Part shown: piece by piece, positions 1 to 12,690 of the stretch
Layout of the letters: each line of letters begins with the position of its first letter
Position numbering within the stretch: position 1 is the first letter of the stretch
Source of the DNA: Botryococcus braunii
Taxonomy: Eukaryota > Chlorophyta > Trebouxiophyceae
DNA: 15,000 nt
Reading direction: 5' to 3'
Assembly: GCA_002005505.1 (NCBI GenBank)
Contig: KV908706.1
Span: 80,366-95,365 of the forward strand
Made by a program: the position numbers and the translations under genes
Notes under the pieces: model-generated
Told to the model about the DNA's origin: nothing
What the model saw: only the letters and a program-made list of their open reading frames with translations
Database searches by the model: none

Positions 1-2699
<2,699 letters not shown>

Positions 2700-3070
2700 C
2701 GCGATCTCGTACGACAACTGCAGATGTCGAACCGACTGTCCCTCAAATGGACTCTAGTGAAGCACTTAAGAATTTTAATTTGTGAAAACTTCAATTTATT
2801 GTGGTGGAAATGACGAGGGAAATTATCCCTCCTTCTGCTACTTGCTATGCTGTGCTAAGGGTGATCTCCGTCAGATCTCCCAGGCCATGCCATGCATGCT
2901 GCGGGGATGTCCTACCCGAGATGTCTGTGATTACGAGAGGATGCCGTGTTATTCTGCACATATGCGCCCCATACAAGTAAGCGCAGGCCAATCCTTGTCC
3001 AACACCCTCCTCTGTGATCCGGCTTGAACGCAGAGAATCGACAAGCTTCAAGCATCCTTTTCAGCCAGGG
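2700..3070. promoter_or_regulatory. Shared upstream region of divergent genes A and B
   Basis: The 371 bases between the ATG codons of gene A (minus) and gene B (plus) must hold both 5' UTRs and core promoters, unless 5' UTR introns extend them. An AT-rich stretch at about 2770-2805 (AATTTTAATTTG, TTCAATTTATTG) is the only obvious low-melting patch. I see no definite TATA box. A TTTTCAG just before the gene B ATG could be an acceptor of a 5' UTR intron, in which case the true promoter would lie elsewhere. Confidence 0.45.
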
Positions 3071-5223
3071 ATGACGCTGACACTATATACAATGCCGCGT
3101 ACCCGCGGAGCTACGGTCGAATGGTATGTAATCCCAATACATTTGATTTTGTTGGTATTTACTAAAGCGTTGTTACGCCGTTTCATAGCAAATCGAAACG
3201 TTTCTCATGGGGTTCGAGCTCTTCCGAAAAATGGACGTTTGATGTAGGTTCCTAAGGGACTTTAATGTGCCCCACGACATCAAAATTCTGGAAACGACAG
3301 ATGAAAATAACGAGTTGAAGAGCGACTGGTTTGCAGAGGTGTGAACTACAGCTTCCGAATACTTTTACTGGTCCCAGAACCGTGCTTCACAGTGCAAAAT
3401 ATAGGGTGTACTAACATGTTTGCTCCGCAGATCAATCCATTTAGCCTTGTACCTGCCATTAAAGATGGGGAGTTCAACTTGGTGCGCACATTTCTACCAG
3501 CTTCAAAGCACTTCTTATCGCAAGTTCCCCTTTCAGCTGTTGACGGGATTCATGCAGGTCCATACAGATTAATCATGTAATAACTTCTCTTCAATGGCTT
3601 TGTGCTGTGTCGCAGTTTGAAACTGGAGCAATTCTAATTTACCTGCAGAACAAGTATGTAGAATCGCTGGGAATTGAGGATCTGGCTAAAATAGCCCAGT
3701 GGATACAGGTTTGTAATTCCACGGTGGTAAGCCCTATGACTTTTATTTGCTTGAAACAATACAGGGTAGGGTCCCACTCGTTTTCCTGAGTGGCTTTTAC
3801 TGCGGGGGTGTGGGGTGGGGTGGGGTAGAGGAGAAGTGATCATCCTGTACATTTTCCATTACAGTGACTAAGGCTGTTCAGTCCCACGTAAGTGGCATCC
3901 TTTGCGAAGCCATTGCTTACAAAAGTGCCTCCCAAGCCGTTTTGATTAAGGAAGCAAAACGGCCTTTTGGTTGTAATTCTGGAAGCATTGTCGTGGTTTG
4001 TCCTCGGGATTCATTACAAACCTCTTGCAGCACATGCCTTCTAGTGGTCTCCAATTTTTGCTTACTACTCCGTAAAAATTTTATGCAGGAACTGTATGAC
4101 TGATGCCCTCTCAAGTGACAGATCCAATGAGGCTCCTTCAGTATCTTGTCAAGCCATGCTTGGAATGAATCGTGGAGAAGCTAGAACATGCTTTAAGCAA
4201 CTAATTGCAAGATTGGGATCGGGGGGAGGAGGAGAAGGCAAGTGCTTAAGGGTTGGGATTGTTAAAATACAGGAGCAGGCGATGATGACAAAGAACGTGG
4301 ACAGGATGCAGCGGCTTCTGGCAGTTATCGACAAACAGCTCGCAGGAAAGCATTTCATACATGGAGACTCCTTCACTGCTGCTGATATCATGTTGGGGAG
4401 CTTGTTGGCCTGGCTGCAGATGGCTATGCCGGAGGTGCGCGGAACATGATGGAAATACATGTCAGTGCATGCCCCTCTTTCTTTGCAAGTGCATCATGCC
4501 ACTTCAGTTTTCATATCCTAGATTTTGTGTGTGCGTGTGTATGTTGGGGGGGGGGGGGGTTCAGTGGGCGGCACTAGAGGATCAAGCAAAGGTATGCTTT
4601 CTAATTAGACACGGTTGTGGCAGAGCCTGGCCGGCTTGTGGGGATCGGCACTGCCTTTATGGCCTGAGGTCTTATGACAGTGGGTCCAACAATCTCTATG
4701 ATAACAACTTGGTGCATAAGAGCCTTTGCAACCGTCGTGGGCAGTTTCTAGGTGTCCCCCCTATGGCTTGTTTTGTTTGTAATAGTGTTCCTTAACTATG
4801 AACCTGTGTTCCTCGGATATTATTTGCAGTCCCAGATTTTCGTTGCCTTAACAGGATGGCTTTCTCATGACTTGATGGGGTGTGGTGTACAAGTGTCGAT
4901 CTGTGGTATGACGCTTCATAACAGCGATTTTTGTAATATGCACACCTTCGAGGGCTCCATTGGAGGACGTTGTTGCCATCATTGTGGATGAGGTTTTGTG
5001 GGACGGTTGCAATAGTGGTGGCGTCCAAGGGTCACAGTCTATGAGTCAGACTAACTCATAGAGCGCTCGGATCTAATTGCACGTGATGCAGGTGGATTTG
5101 GAGAAGTATCCAGAGGCATATCGATATTCTTGGGAATTGTTGGAGAGGGATTCATGCCCCTTCCGTGCGTGGCCTGCTTACGAGGAAAAGGTCAAAGCAA
5201 AAGCTGCAAGATCAGCTGCTTGA
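3071..5223 (+). CDS. Glutathione S-transferase-like protein B (complete, six exons, about 199 residues)
   Basis: This is a cytosolic-type GST-like enzyme. Exons: 3071-3123, 3248-3338, 3431-3481, 3616-3726, 4273-4434 and 5092-5223 (TGA at 5221). All introns are GT..AG. The first is phase 2 and splits the Trp of VEW; the rest are phase 0. The N-domain begins MTLTLYTMPRTRG, with Thr11 where a catalytic Ser/Thr is usual. Cis-Pro56 lies in NPFSLVPAIKDGEF. The glutathione gamma-glutamyl site reads FETGAI, with Glu67 and Thr68 in place of the usual Ser. The C-domain carries the FTAAD N-capping box (about residues 136-140) and ends VDLEKYPEAYRYSW...FRAWPAYEEKV. The length is slightly short for the family, because the stretch between helices 4 and 5 is compact. 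It is divergent from gene A and in tandem with gene C. The start is the only ATG giving the beta-1 strand. GSH conjugation is the likely activity; substrates are unknown. Confidence 0.85.
4546..4559. repeat. Poly-G tract (14 bases) in the last intron of gene B
   Basis: A run of G follows a short imperfect GT run at about 4526-4545. It is intronic in gene B and likely length-polymorphic or prone to sequencing error. No function is visible. Confidence 0.9.
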
Positions 5224-5346
5224 GACAGATTGTGGTCTTCATTCACGTACAGAGGCAGCAGAGCTCATTGCATTAAGCTCTGTCTTCCTATGTATTGTGA
5301 AGACCTCACTGGCAGCTAACGCTGGGTTGCTAGCAGTGGTTTGTAG

Positions 5347-5539
5347 GATTGAGGCACATACATGCAGCTGTGAGGAATCGGGAGGGGTCCCTATTGCACC
5401 TCTTACTTATCTCGTGGCTGGTCCTGTCCTTTGCTGTTGATCGTGAAGGCGATGTTAAAAGAAGGCTTCATGACATAGCCAGGATTCAGCAGTGGTCAAA
5501 GAGGCTTCAAAAAACCAGCAAGGCAAAATCTGTGTAATC
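5347..5539 (+). other. Possible terminal exon with a hydrophobic segment
   Basis: A TTTGTAG at about 5340-5346 could be an acceptor for an open frame ending at the TAA at 5537-5539. The frame reads a hydrophobic run (LLHLLLISWLVLSFAV) followed by a strongly basic helix-like tail (VKRRLHDIARIQQWSKRLQ). A single membrane segment with a charged tail is plausible protein, but no family is recognised and no partner exon was found. It starts only about 120 bases after the gene B stop, so it could also be an alternative 3' exon of gene B or plain 3' UTR. Confidence 0.18.
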
Positions 5540-6706
5540 TCTCCGCTGACTGGGCAAGCTAAGCTAGAGAGTGCTTGACTAGCAGTGGAATTCTCTGTGG
5601 CATGCCCCTTCACATTTTTAAGGTTTAAAATGAAAAGCCGATTTGCCTGCATCTCATACATGCCTCTTTTGGGGTCAGCCTTCATGCATCCTTGCAAGAG
5701 CAGCATGAGCCTTACACGTGCCAGCCAGGGGGCACATGAGAACTGCAATTTGTGGAGAGCATCGGAAGTGAATTGTGGACTTTCTGGCATGTGTCATGTA
5801 TGAGACTGTTGCCTGTGCTTGTGAGGAAGTATGGCCATCAACAAGTAGCGGTCCTATGTTCATCCAACTAGGTGACTGGGAAACCTTAGATTTACCAGGT
5901 GCAAGTTTTGTCTACCTTGACTATATAATAATTGGATTGGCCATTTTGACTGCGTGCTGCTTTGTACCATAGCGAAATTGCTTATGCTGAGATAGCAGTT
6001 CTGCATTCTTACATCAAACGGTCATGTTGGACACTTATCATGGTCCGCTTTAAACAGATTCCTTAGGTGAGGGATGACAACTGCAGGATAATGGGTGAAA
6101 AGGGATTAGTGCTATGACAGGAGTGTTTTGATCTTGTGACAAAGTCTTAATCTATGTGCTGCTTTGCTCTTTAACCTTGGAAATCCTTGTTTCCTCCCAG
6201 CACATCTCTACTTTTCTGCTGTATCAAGAGCTAGCCTGCTTTTATGCCAAGATGAGCGATGTCTGGCAAGAAGGTGTAATCAGCAAGCAGCACATGCTTT
6301 CCCCCTGAGAAAGCCGTCTGGTTTTGTGGGACACAATATGATCCTATGTTAACATGTTGTCACGATGCAACGCATGACCCTTTGGGGCTCCCAAGTGGGG
6401 GGTAAAATGAGACCGCTAGCGATTTCTCAAAGATGTCAGTAGGAGCACTGCGACCATGGACCAAATTTATCTTTCTAGGTGTCTGATGCTATTTCTGGAT
6501 TTCCATGGCAGCCGGATGGCTTTGCTCTGAAACCAGTACGTGAGCCAAGCAACACCCTAGATTCGCCCACATCGAGAACGCTTCAATCCCCTGTCAGATG
6601 CAGCGTACTTACGTATGTGTCTCGGTAAAAGATGCGAAAAAAGGCAAACAGTGACAACATAATTATGTATTTCTAATGGCAGCCCCTGTCCCCCCCCAGC
6701 CCCTGT

Positions 6707-6716
<10 letters not shown>

Positions 6717-6785
<69 letters not shown>

Positions 6786-6836
6786 CCTCCCTCCCTCCCT
6801 CCCCCCTTCTCTCCCCCTCCTTCCCTCCCTCCCCGA
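6717..6836. repeat. (CT)n microsatellite followed by a CCCT tract
   Basis: Thirty-two CT units (6717-6780) run into CCCT/CCTT repeats to about 6836. Just upstream, an AGCCCCTGTCCCCCC element occurs twice. It is intergenic between B and C. The Ser-Leu and Arg-Glu open frames here are artefacts of the repeat. Confidence 0.96.
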
Positions 6837-7437
6837 ACCCCCCGCCCCTTGCGTCCTTGTTTCACACGTCATAGCTGCCCATGGCCCCTGGTTTCCTCGT
6901 ACCCGCATGTAGGACATGTGCTTTGCGCTTAGGTTAACGTTATGCTTCACTCTCACGTTAATATCTACACCTGGAGCGTTTCAACTATGCAGCATGTCAA
7001 CTCGGCAGGACATGCTCTCAGGACAAAATGAAATATATTAGTGATAATATCAAGACAACAAACACTCTCGAATCCTGGCTCCGGGACCTATCATTAGCAC
7101 AGTTTCTGTCTTTCTTACAGGACGGTCTCCATATGGTAGGGGTTATCCTTTTGGTGCATCCGTTGGCATCTCCTCGGGCCTAGGCCCCCGGTGCCTAGGC
7201 TAGTGGGCTGGACACCGTCACAGACGGCAGCTTGCCATTGGCAAGAACGTCTCGGCGATCTCACACGTTCAGGTACGGGCTCGCAGAGGCACTAGGCCTC
7301 AAAGTTTCCTTTGACTTGGCCAACTCACGTCTTGGTAGCATATTTAACTTGATCTAACTCCAGGTCCCGCCATTCTGCTGGGAAGTATTATTGAGAATTT
7401 GCGCCAGCGGCTCAGCGCTTTTTAAGGATCAGCGAGG

Positions 7438-8956
7438 ATGCTTACGGTCTACACCGCACCTCACACCCGAGGCTCCGTGGTGGAATGGTAATTTAATGTT
7501 TTGTTACTATGATTCAGAGTAGACTCTGTCAGGAAAATGTGGGATACGTAACCATGATCTTTTTCTAGTCTCATGTCGAAGCATGCAAAGCGTGACGGGA
7601 CCGGTCCGTAGGTTCGTCAAGGAATTCAACATTCCACACGAGCTAAAAGTCTTGGACAAGAGCAAAGAAAATGATGAGCGGAAGAGCGACTGGTATAAGA
7701 AGGTAAGGTAGATATATCTCGGCCTTGCGTCGGCTATATGTACCATGTTGAACTAACAACTGACGGTTGCTTGTTCCCAGATCAATCCTTTTGGTCTAGT
7801 ACCATCTATAATGGACGACAGTGTCACACTGGTGCCGCCCCTTTCCCCAAGACGATGCAAGACATGGTGCCCTGACTGTCATGCCTAGAAGGACGCTCCG
7901 TGATCATCCATGACATGCGCAAACGGGGCAGGGTAATTTACGACTACTTACGTGTGGTTTTGTTCCAGTACGAGAGTGGAGCCATACTCTTGTATTTACA
8001 GAACAAATACGTGGGACCGCTGGAACCTGTGAATTTGGGGAAACTGTCGCAGTGGATCCTGTTGTGTAACTCGACCATGGTGTGTTCTCTCGGTGTCGTC
8101 GTTGAAACTGCTCAGGATAGTGTGTATTGCAAAAACCGTAGCCCTCTGCGCTTCAAAAGTCAAAAGTATGCCCATTGCGAAAAGCATGGTGGAGTTCAAG
8201 TGTAGCTCACACTTGGAGAGGGAAAGCTACTTTTCCATCCTGGACGTGTGTTATTCCCTTATTACGAGATATTCTTGAGCATAAAGTGGTTTTGAAACAT
8301 GCAGGAGCATGCAATGCTTGCAAAGAACATTGAGACCCTCCATCACTATCTTGAGATAATTAACGAGGAACTGCTTGGACGAGACTTCTTGTGTGGGAAG
8401 TCCCTCAGTGCAGCTGACTTTGCGCTGGGCAGCCTGTTATTGTACATGATAATGGCTGTGCGAGAGGTTTGCCAACTCTGTCATGATCTTGTCCCTGGGC
8501 CTTTCCTCCCCTCCAACCCCTGGAAACCTCCTCTCCCCCAAGGGATACACTCCTCTTGTATCTCTGCCACCCCATACTTAATTTGATTTGGGTAGGCCTT
8601 CCCCAAAAAACAAATAAATAGGCAGGCATGCAGGCAGGCCACAGCCAGAGGGGTCAACAGGCAGTATTTATCATAGTTCCTCCCTTGCTGGACCGCACCA
8701 AAGGACTGTGCTATTTTTGTGTAATTACACCTGTTTGACAGATGCGGTTTAAAGCTGATGCCAGTCTGCTATTCCTTGCTCTGGGAGCCTTCAAAAAGGG
8801 GATCAGGTTGTCTTAGCCGGCTGACTTCTGATGTAGGTGGATCTCACGGCATTTCCACAGGCGTATCATTATGCCCTGCGGATGTTGCAGCGCGACGCGA
8901 ATCCCATGCGAAGCTGGCCAGGCTTGGAGGAGCTCTTGTCAAACCCTGCAAGTTAA
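7438..8956 (+). CDS. Glutathione S-transferase-like protein C (complete, six exons, about 194 residues)
   Basis: This is the third GST-like paralog. Exons: 7438-7487, 7612-7702, 7781-7831, 7969-8079, 8305-8466 and 8837-8956 (TAA at 8954). Exon lengths 2 to 5 (91, 51, 111, 162) equal those of gene B, and exon 1 is one codon shorter. The first intron is 124 bases in both genes. The N-domain starts MLTVYTAPHTRG, with Thr10 at the catalytic Ser/Thr position, and the cis-Pro lies in NPFGLVPSIMDD. The glutathione-binding pair in YESGAI is Glu66-Ser67, as in gene A. The C-domain N-cap reads LSAAD, with Ser replacing Thr, and the end reads VDLTAFPQAYHYALRMLQRD...SWPGLEELL. The third donor (GTGCCG) and the fifth (GTTTGC) are weak, but the paralogs fix both borders. 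A cytosolic GST-type role is inferred; the substrate is unknown. Confidence 0.84.
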
Positions 8957-10386
8957 GCACGAGGCGCAAGGTTTCCTGCATTGTCCACATGTCAATGGAC
9001 ATGACCATGGAAACCGTCGGTCTGGCAGCATTGTGGGCAACTTATGCGTCAACCAGCATTCAAGTTTTTGTTTCCAACGTTGTGGCAGTCGTGGTAACCT
9101 TCGCTGTTCCTTAATGTCTGATCAAGCTTATTGACCAGGCAGTGAGCCTGTCCCTTCTGCAAGACTCTTACTAGTATGAGACATAGTGGTGGCTGGAAGG
9201 GCCCGGCACTATCTTTCCCGGTATAGCCAAGGATGCACCTCGCATGCAGAAACACCATGTAGTGCTTCAGTGCTTGAAAGTATTTTTATGAGATCAAACA
9301 TACTTGACCAATTATCAAGTTGTGTTCAAGATTTTTGAAAAAGGCAAGTTCAATAGCGGAATCGCTTGCAGGTGCCTGTGTGTCCTCTGCTGGTTTCAGG
9401 ACGTTTTTGAATACGTAGTCTGGTGTCAATGCGGTACCTTGCAGTCTAATGAGGAATCTAAAACCAGCACATTCCCAAAACCTGCTGACGTATCCCGGAC
9501 GTGCATTTGGGTGGTGGGAGTAATTGCGTCCTTCCCATGTTGGGCTCACTAAATTCTGGGGTTGTCAGCATTATTCTTAGTCTCAGACATCATTGTCAGA
9601 CTTTGAAGTTGCCTACATGTTTTCTACGCCTCGACTTTCAGGGTAGGGTAGTCATCACTCTTGAATTTTTTCTGTCGGTGCAAATTCTCCATGTGTGTAT
9701 AATTACGGAACCCCATGCCTGTGGAAGTACTGTAATGGTCCCAGAAGGTGGAAAATGCTAAGTTAGAGCAGTCTCACCCTAGGCGCTTACGTTATAGACT
9801 TGTCCACAGCGCTTTTTTTCGAAGGGATGCTCGAGGTGTGCATCTGTAGCATTATGAAAGGCCAGGACGGCCTTGTATTACATATTCGTTTCTTGAGGAA
9901 TGACGACACCGGTGGAAGTCAGTCGATATCTGTCACGTGTCCCTTTATGAGCTTAATAAGCATCCGGGATAAAATGGGACGTGCGGTTTTGCACAGCTGC
10001 AGGAGGTTGACACGATGTAGCCTGTCCTGCCAAAGGACACAGCATCAAGCTGATGCTTGCAATAGAGCATCAAGGCCCTGCATTGCCACAAGTGCTTTCA
10101 CCTTTAACCCATCAAAAGCTTTTCTTTTCACCTTTCACGCTTATGGTACTGCGTCAGCTACTTGCTGGTTTCGTTTTTACAAGGAGTCCCCTTTCCCAGG
10201 ACCCTTCAACATAAAACATGTAATGAGCCTGAGTACTTCGAAGTGACCTCGCAGCAATTGCACCACGGTGCTTGGGGAATATATGTATACTCGTTCACTG
10301 CATTTGCATGTTAGTAAGTGCTCTCTTGTATTTCTGATTTTGACGTCAGGCTGGTCAAGTACGAATAAGTATCGTTGCTTGCCTAG

Positions 10387-10653
10387 TCGTGGTATGGTTA
10401 CCAGCATACACAGCACCTGGTAGTAGGAACTGATGGAGGTAAGTCAATGCACCCTGTCCGTCGACACTATCAGTACCACCCCTAGGTTTGTTACCCCTTG
10501 ACTCATCTGGCTTGACCCTTAGCAACACCCGCAGATGCAGTATCCGATGGGGACGTCCCAGACAAAGAAAATAGTGGAGATAGATCAGTGACTTCCAGAC
10601 TTGCAGCTCTTAGGAAGCGAAATATATCGGCTCTTAAGAAGCTTTGTGGCTGA
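10387..10653 (+). other. Possible last two exons of an unknown protein with a KEN-like motif
   Basis: A pyrimidine-rich acceptor (TTGCTTGCCTAG) ends at 10386. An open stretch follows to a consensus donor (GAG|GTAAGT, 10438/10439), then an acceptor CCGCAG at 10534. The frame continues after the join (phase 1) to a TGA at 10651. Together they read SWYGYQHTQHLVVGTDG, then DAVSDGDVPDKENSGDRS and SRLAALRKRNISALKKLCG. The tail is charged and helix-like. KEN and RxxL (RLAAL) resemble APC/C degrons, but both are short enough to arise by chance. No upstream exon or family was recognised. Confidence 0.25.
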
Positions 10654-10921
10654 GGGTCCAGCGGGTGGTCCCCACAGGGGTGCCGCAGTGCTGAGCTGGC
10701 TTCTCGGTGGGACTGCGCGTGGAGGCTGGTGGGTGACCGCGAGTGTTTGCCGGAGGCAAAGCAGTGGGTCTTTCCCTCGCTCGAAAGGTCCTGTAGACAC
10801 TGCCTTATAAACTAGCTAATATCCAGAGCAAAACGAGTAAGTCGATTTTCTCGAACGTAAGGCTTCAGGTTTTGCTGATCGGATTCCAAGTTGCGGATCC
10901 ACAGGACTGCTTGCTCTTGTA

Positions 10922-10952
10922 CAATGCCTTTGATTAAAGATCAAAGGTATTG
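10922..10952 (+). promoter_or_regulatory. Stem-loop upstream of the UFC1 start
   Basis: The arms CAATGCCTTTGAT (10922-10934) and ATCAAAGGTATTG (10940-10952) pair over 13 positions around a five-base loop (TAAAG). The single mismatch in DNA becomes a G-U pair in plus-strand RNA, so the RNA helix would be unbroken. It ends 75 bases before the UFC1 ATG, and so probably lies in the 5' UTR or core promoter. Function is unknown. Confidence 0.55.
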
Positions 10953-11027
10953 TTGATGGATTTTGTTAACGGTGGAGGGACTACATATTGTCATTAGGCT
11001 GCTTAAGAGGTCCTTCGTGGTGTGCCG

Positions 11028-12039
11028 ATGGACATCAAAACCAAGGAGACGGTCCAAAAAATACCACTTCTGACGGTAAAATACAGCCAGACTCCTTTTC
11101 ATGTCAAAATAATTGAATTCCGTCGAAATCACTGTCAATGTGAATGTGTACCAGGTCAAAGAAGGGCCCCGCAACAAAGAACAGTGGGAGAAGAGGTTGA
11201 AAGAGGTATGCATCTTAAGATTAAATTTGTCCCGACGTTTCCTTCATGGGAAACTGAGCACATGCGGAATGGACAGGAACTCAAAGCCTTGATACACTAC
11301 ATCACCTTGAACAAGAATACTGACTCAGACTGGTTCACTATTACATCAAACAAGGAAGGAACACACTGGAGTGGAAAGTGCTGGTATGTGCATAACCTCA
11401 TCAAATACGAGTTTGCCTTCGAATTCGACATCCCCGCTACATATCCAACCGTATCACCAGAGATCAAGATACCTGAGCTTGACGGCAAGACAGCAAAGAT
11501 GTATCGCGGCGGAGCCATTTGCCTCACTGTACACTTCAAGCCACTGTGGGCTAAGAACAGGTGTGCCAGCCCCTTGCCAGCTTTCTTCAGATTAGAACAC
11601 CAGGTTCACTTGCTTCTGCAGATTTTACTTCACGTCATGAGCCCTGTGCTAATCAACTCTTAAGTGTTTGGGTCTTCCACCCCGGGCCTTGGCACCGTGC
11701 AACACTCATGTAGCCATGCATTCTTATTCTTATTGTTTGTTTTGCATTTCATGTCGTAATGCGCCATCCTGGTGTGCACCCATATCCGTGCATCACTGGT
11801 GTACTTTGCAGAATCTAAATGTGAACCAATTTTTTGAGGTTTGGGATCAAACTCCTTTGTTTATAAGTTGTGACAGAACGTCCTGGGTGACTGAGTTGTT
11901 GACCACCATACTGAGCATTGCGCAATGCATGTGCAGCCCGCACTTTGGAATAGCACATGCGCTGTGCTTGGGTCTTGCACCCTGGCTTGCTGCTGAAGTC
12001 CCTCACCTTGTGGAGACTGGAGTTGTAAAAGCCAGTTGA
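11028..12039 (+). CDS. UFC1: UFM1-conjugating enzyme UFC1 (complete, four exons, 161 residues)
   Basis: UFC1 is the E2-like enzyme that takes UFM1 from the E1 (UBA5) as a thioester and passes it to targets with the UFL1 ligase, mainly at the ER and on ribosomes. Exons: 11028-11075, 11155-11205, 11277-11560 and 11937-12039. The first two introns are phase 0 and the last is phase 2. Family landmarks in order: [67 protein letters not shown], which holds the TAK motif; the catalytic Cys115 in [12 protein letters not shown]; and [20 protein letters not shown]. Human UFC1 has 167 residues, so this is full length. The TVHF and [10 protein letters not shown] variants resemble plant UFC1 more than the animal form (TDHF), from memory of the family. 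An in-frame stop at 11004 precedes the ATG and there is no other ATG between. Conserved exons, active site and splice signals argue for a working gene. Confidence 0.95.
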
Positions 12040-12371
12040 TTGAGGAACCCCAGCCCTGGCCTCGAGGTAGCTTAGATACGTAACCTGCAGTGACTCGTGA
12101 TGTGTATTGTATTCACAATCGAAGCCACATGATTAACAATTGGTTCACACATTTCTGTGAGACTTTGATTTCCTACTGCAATTCTGGAAATTGGTTGGTG
12201 GAGGACTTGCCAGAAGCCCTAGACGAAGTGCAGAAACTGCAGTGTCTGTGGCTCACAGAGGCGCAGTGGGAGGCAGTTGTGCTTCTGTGTTGCTGTGTCG
12301 GATGTTTGGCAAGGCTCTGTGGATGTGAGAAGTAACTTTTTTGGGGTGGGGCTGTACTGTCTGGGGTTTTA

Positions 12372-12690
12372 TAATGGTACAGCATGGGGCCAGCATGGGG
12401 GTCGGGCCACTCTTGTCCCATCTACAGGACCGGAATGGGGCTCGACCATTAACCCCTTCCATTCTTGGCTGTTCCGCACCGGTCTCAATCTGTCCAAGTC
12501 CCGTCCCAGTCCCATCCTGGCACCAGTATGCCGTCCCATTCCAGACCGCGAACCTCGATCGGGATGGGGCTCGACCCATCCCGGTACTGAAAGGGCAGTC
12601 CATGTGTAACCGGGATGGGACCAGCCCCATCGCAGACGGGGTTTAGGGACTAGAATGACGGGGCCCCATCCCGTCCCATTCCTTACCCCC
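12372..12690. repeat. Degenerate GC-rich repeat field built on GGGATGGG/CCCATCCC
   Basis: Short blocks such as GGGATGGG, CCCATCCC, CCGTCCCATTCC and CAGCATGGGG recur in both orientations. The longest shared block, ATGGGGCTCGACC(C)AT, occurs at about 12435 and again at about 12564. The second copy continues into CCCATCCCGG, giving local inverted repeats with its GGGATGGGG. Open frames on both strands rich in Gly, Pro and Arg follow from this composition. It could be a decayed minisatellite or a small non-autonomous element; no target-site duplication was seen. Confidence 0.55.

Larger units (their letters stand above)
5224..7437. other. Intergenic region between GST-like genes B and C
   Basis: This 2.2 kb stretch holds the gene B 3' UTR and downstream sequence, the (CT)n tract at 6717-6780, and the gene C upstream region. 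I find no GST exon remnant, RNA gene or recognisable protein. One exon-like reading frame at about 5347-5539 is listed separately. The last 300 bases contain two nearby CCTAGG-centred palindromic patches (about 7176-7202) and presumably the gene C promoter, with no clear TATA box. Confidence 0.5.
8957..11027. other. Region between gene C and UFC1
   Basis: About 2 kb holding the gene C 3' UTR, the UFC1 upstream sequence and no confidently recognised gene. The frame at 9800-10246 stays open for 148 codons but matches no family I recognise and has no convincing splice context. The possible exon pair at 10387-10653 and the hairpin at 10922-10952 are listed separately. I see no RNA gene or transposon end here. 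Confidence 0.45.

Noticed and set aside
5039..5061. Eight-base inverted repeat CTATGAGT/ACTCATAG in the last intron of gene B
   Set aside because: Short arms with a seven-base loop are expected by chance in 15 kb; only its closeness to the acceptor at 5091 is notable.
9286..9552. Overlapping open frames on both strands, considered as a transposon remnant
   Set aside because: No transposase, reverse transcriptase or terminal-repeat signature; both frames are short and unrecognised.
9800..10246. 148-codon plus-strand open frame upstream of UFC1
   Set aside because: No recognisable motif, composition like the surrounding non-coding DNA, and no supporting splice signals or homologous neighbour.
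12090..12335. 81-codon frame just after UFC1 ending in a Cys-rich stretch
   Set aside because: It begins 50 bases after the UFC1 stop, where the 3' UTR is expected, and resembles no known family.
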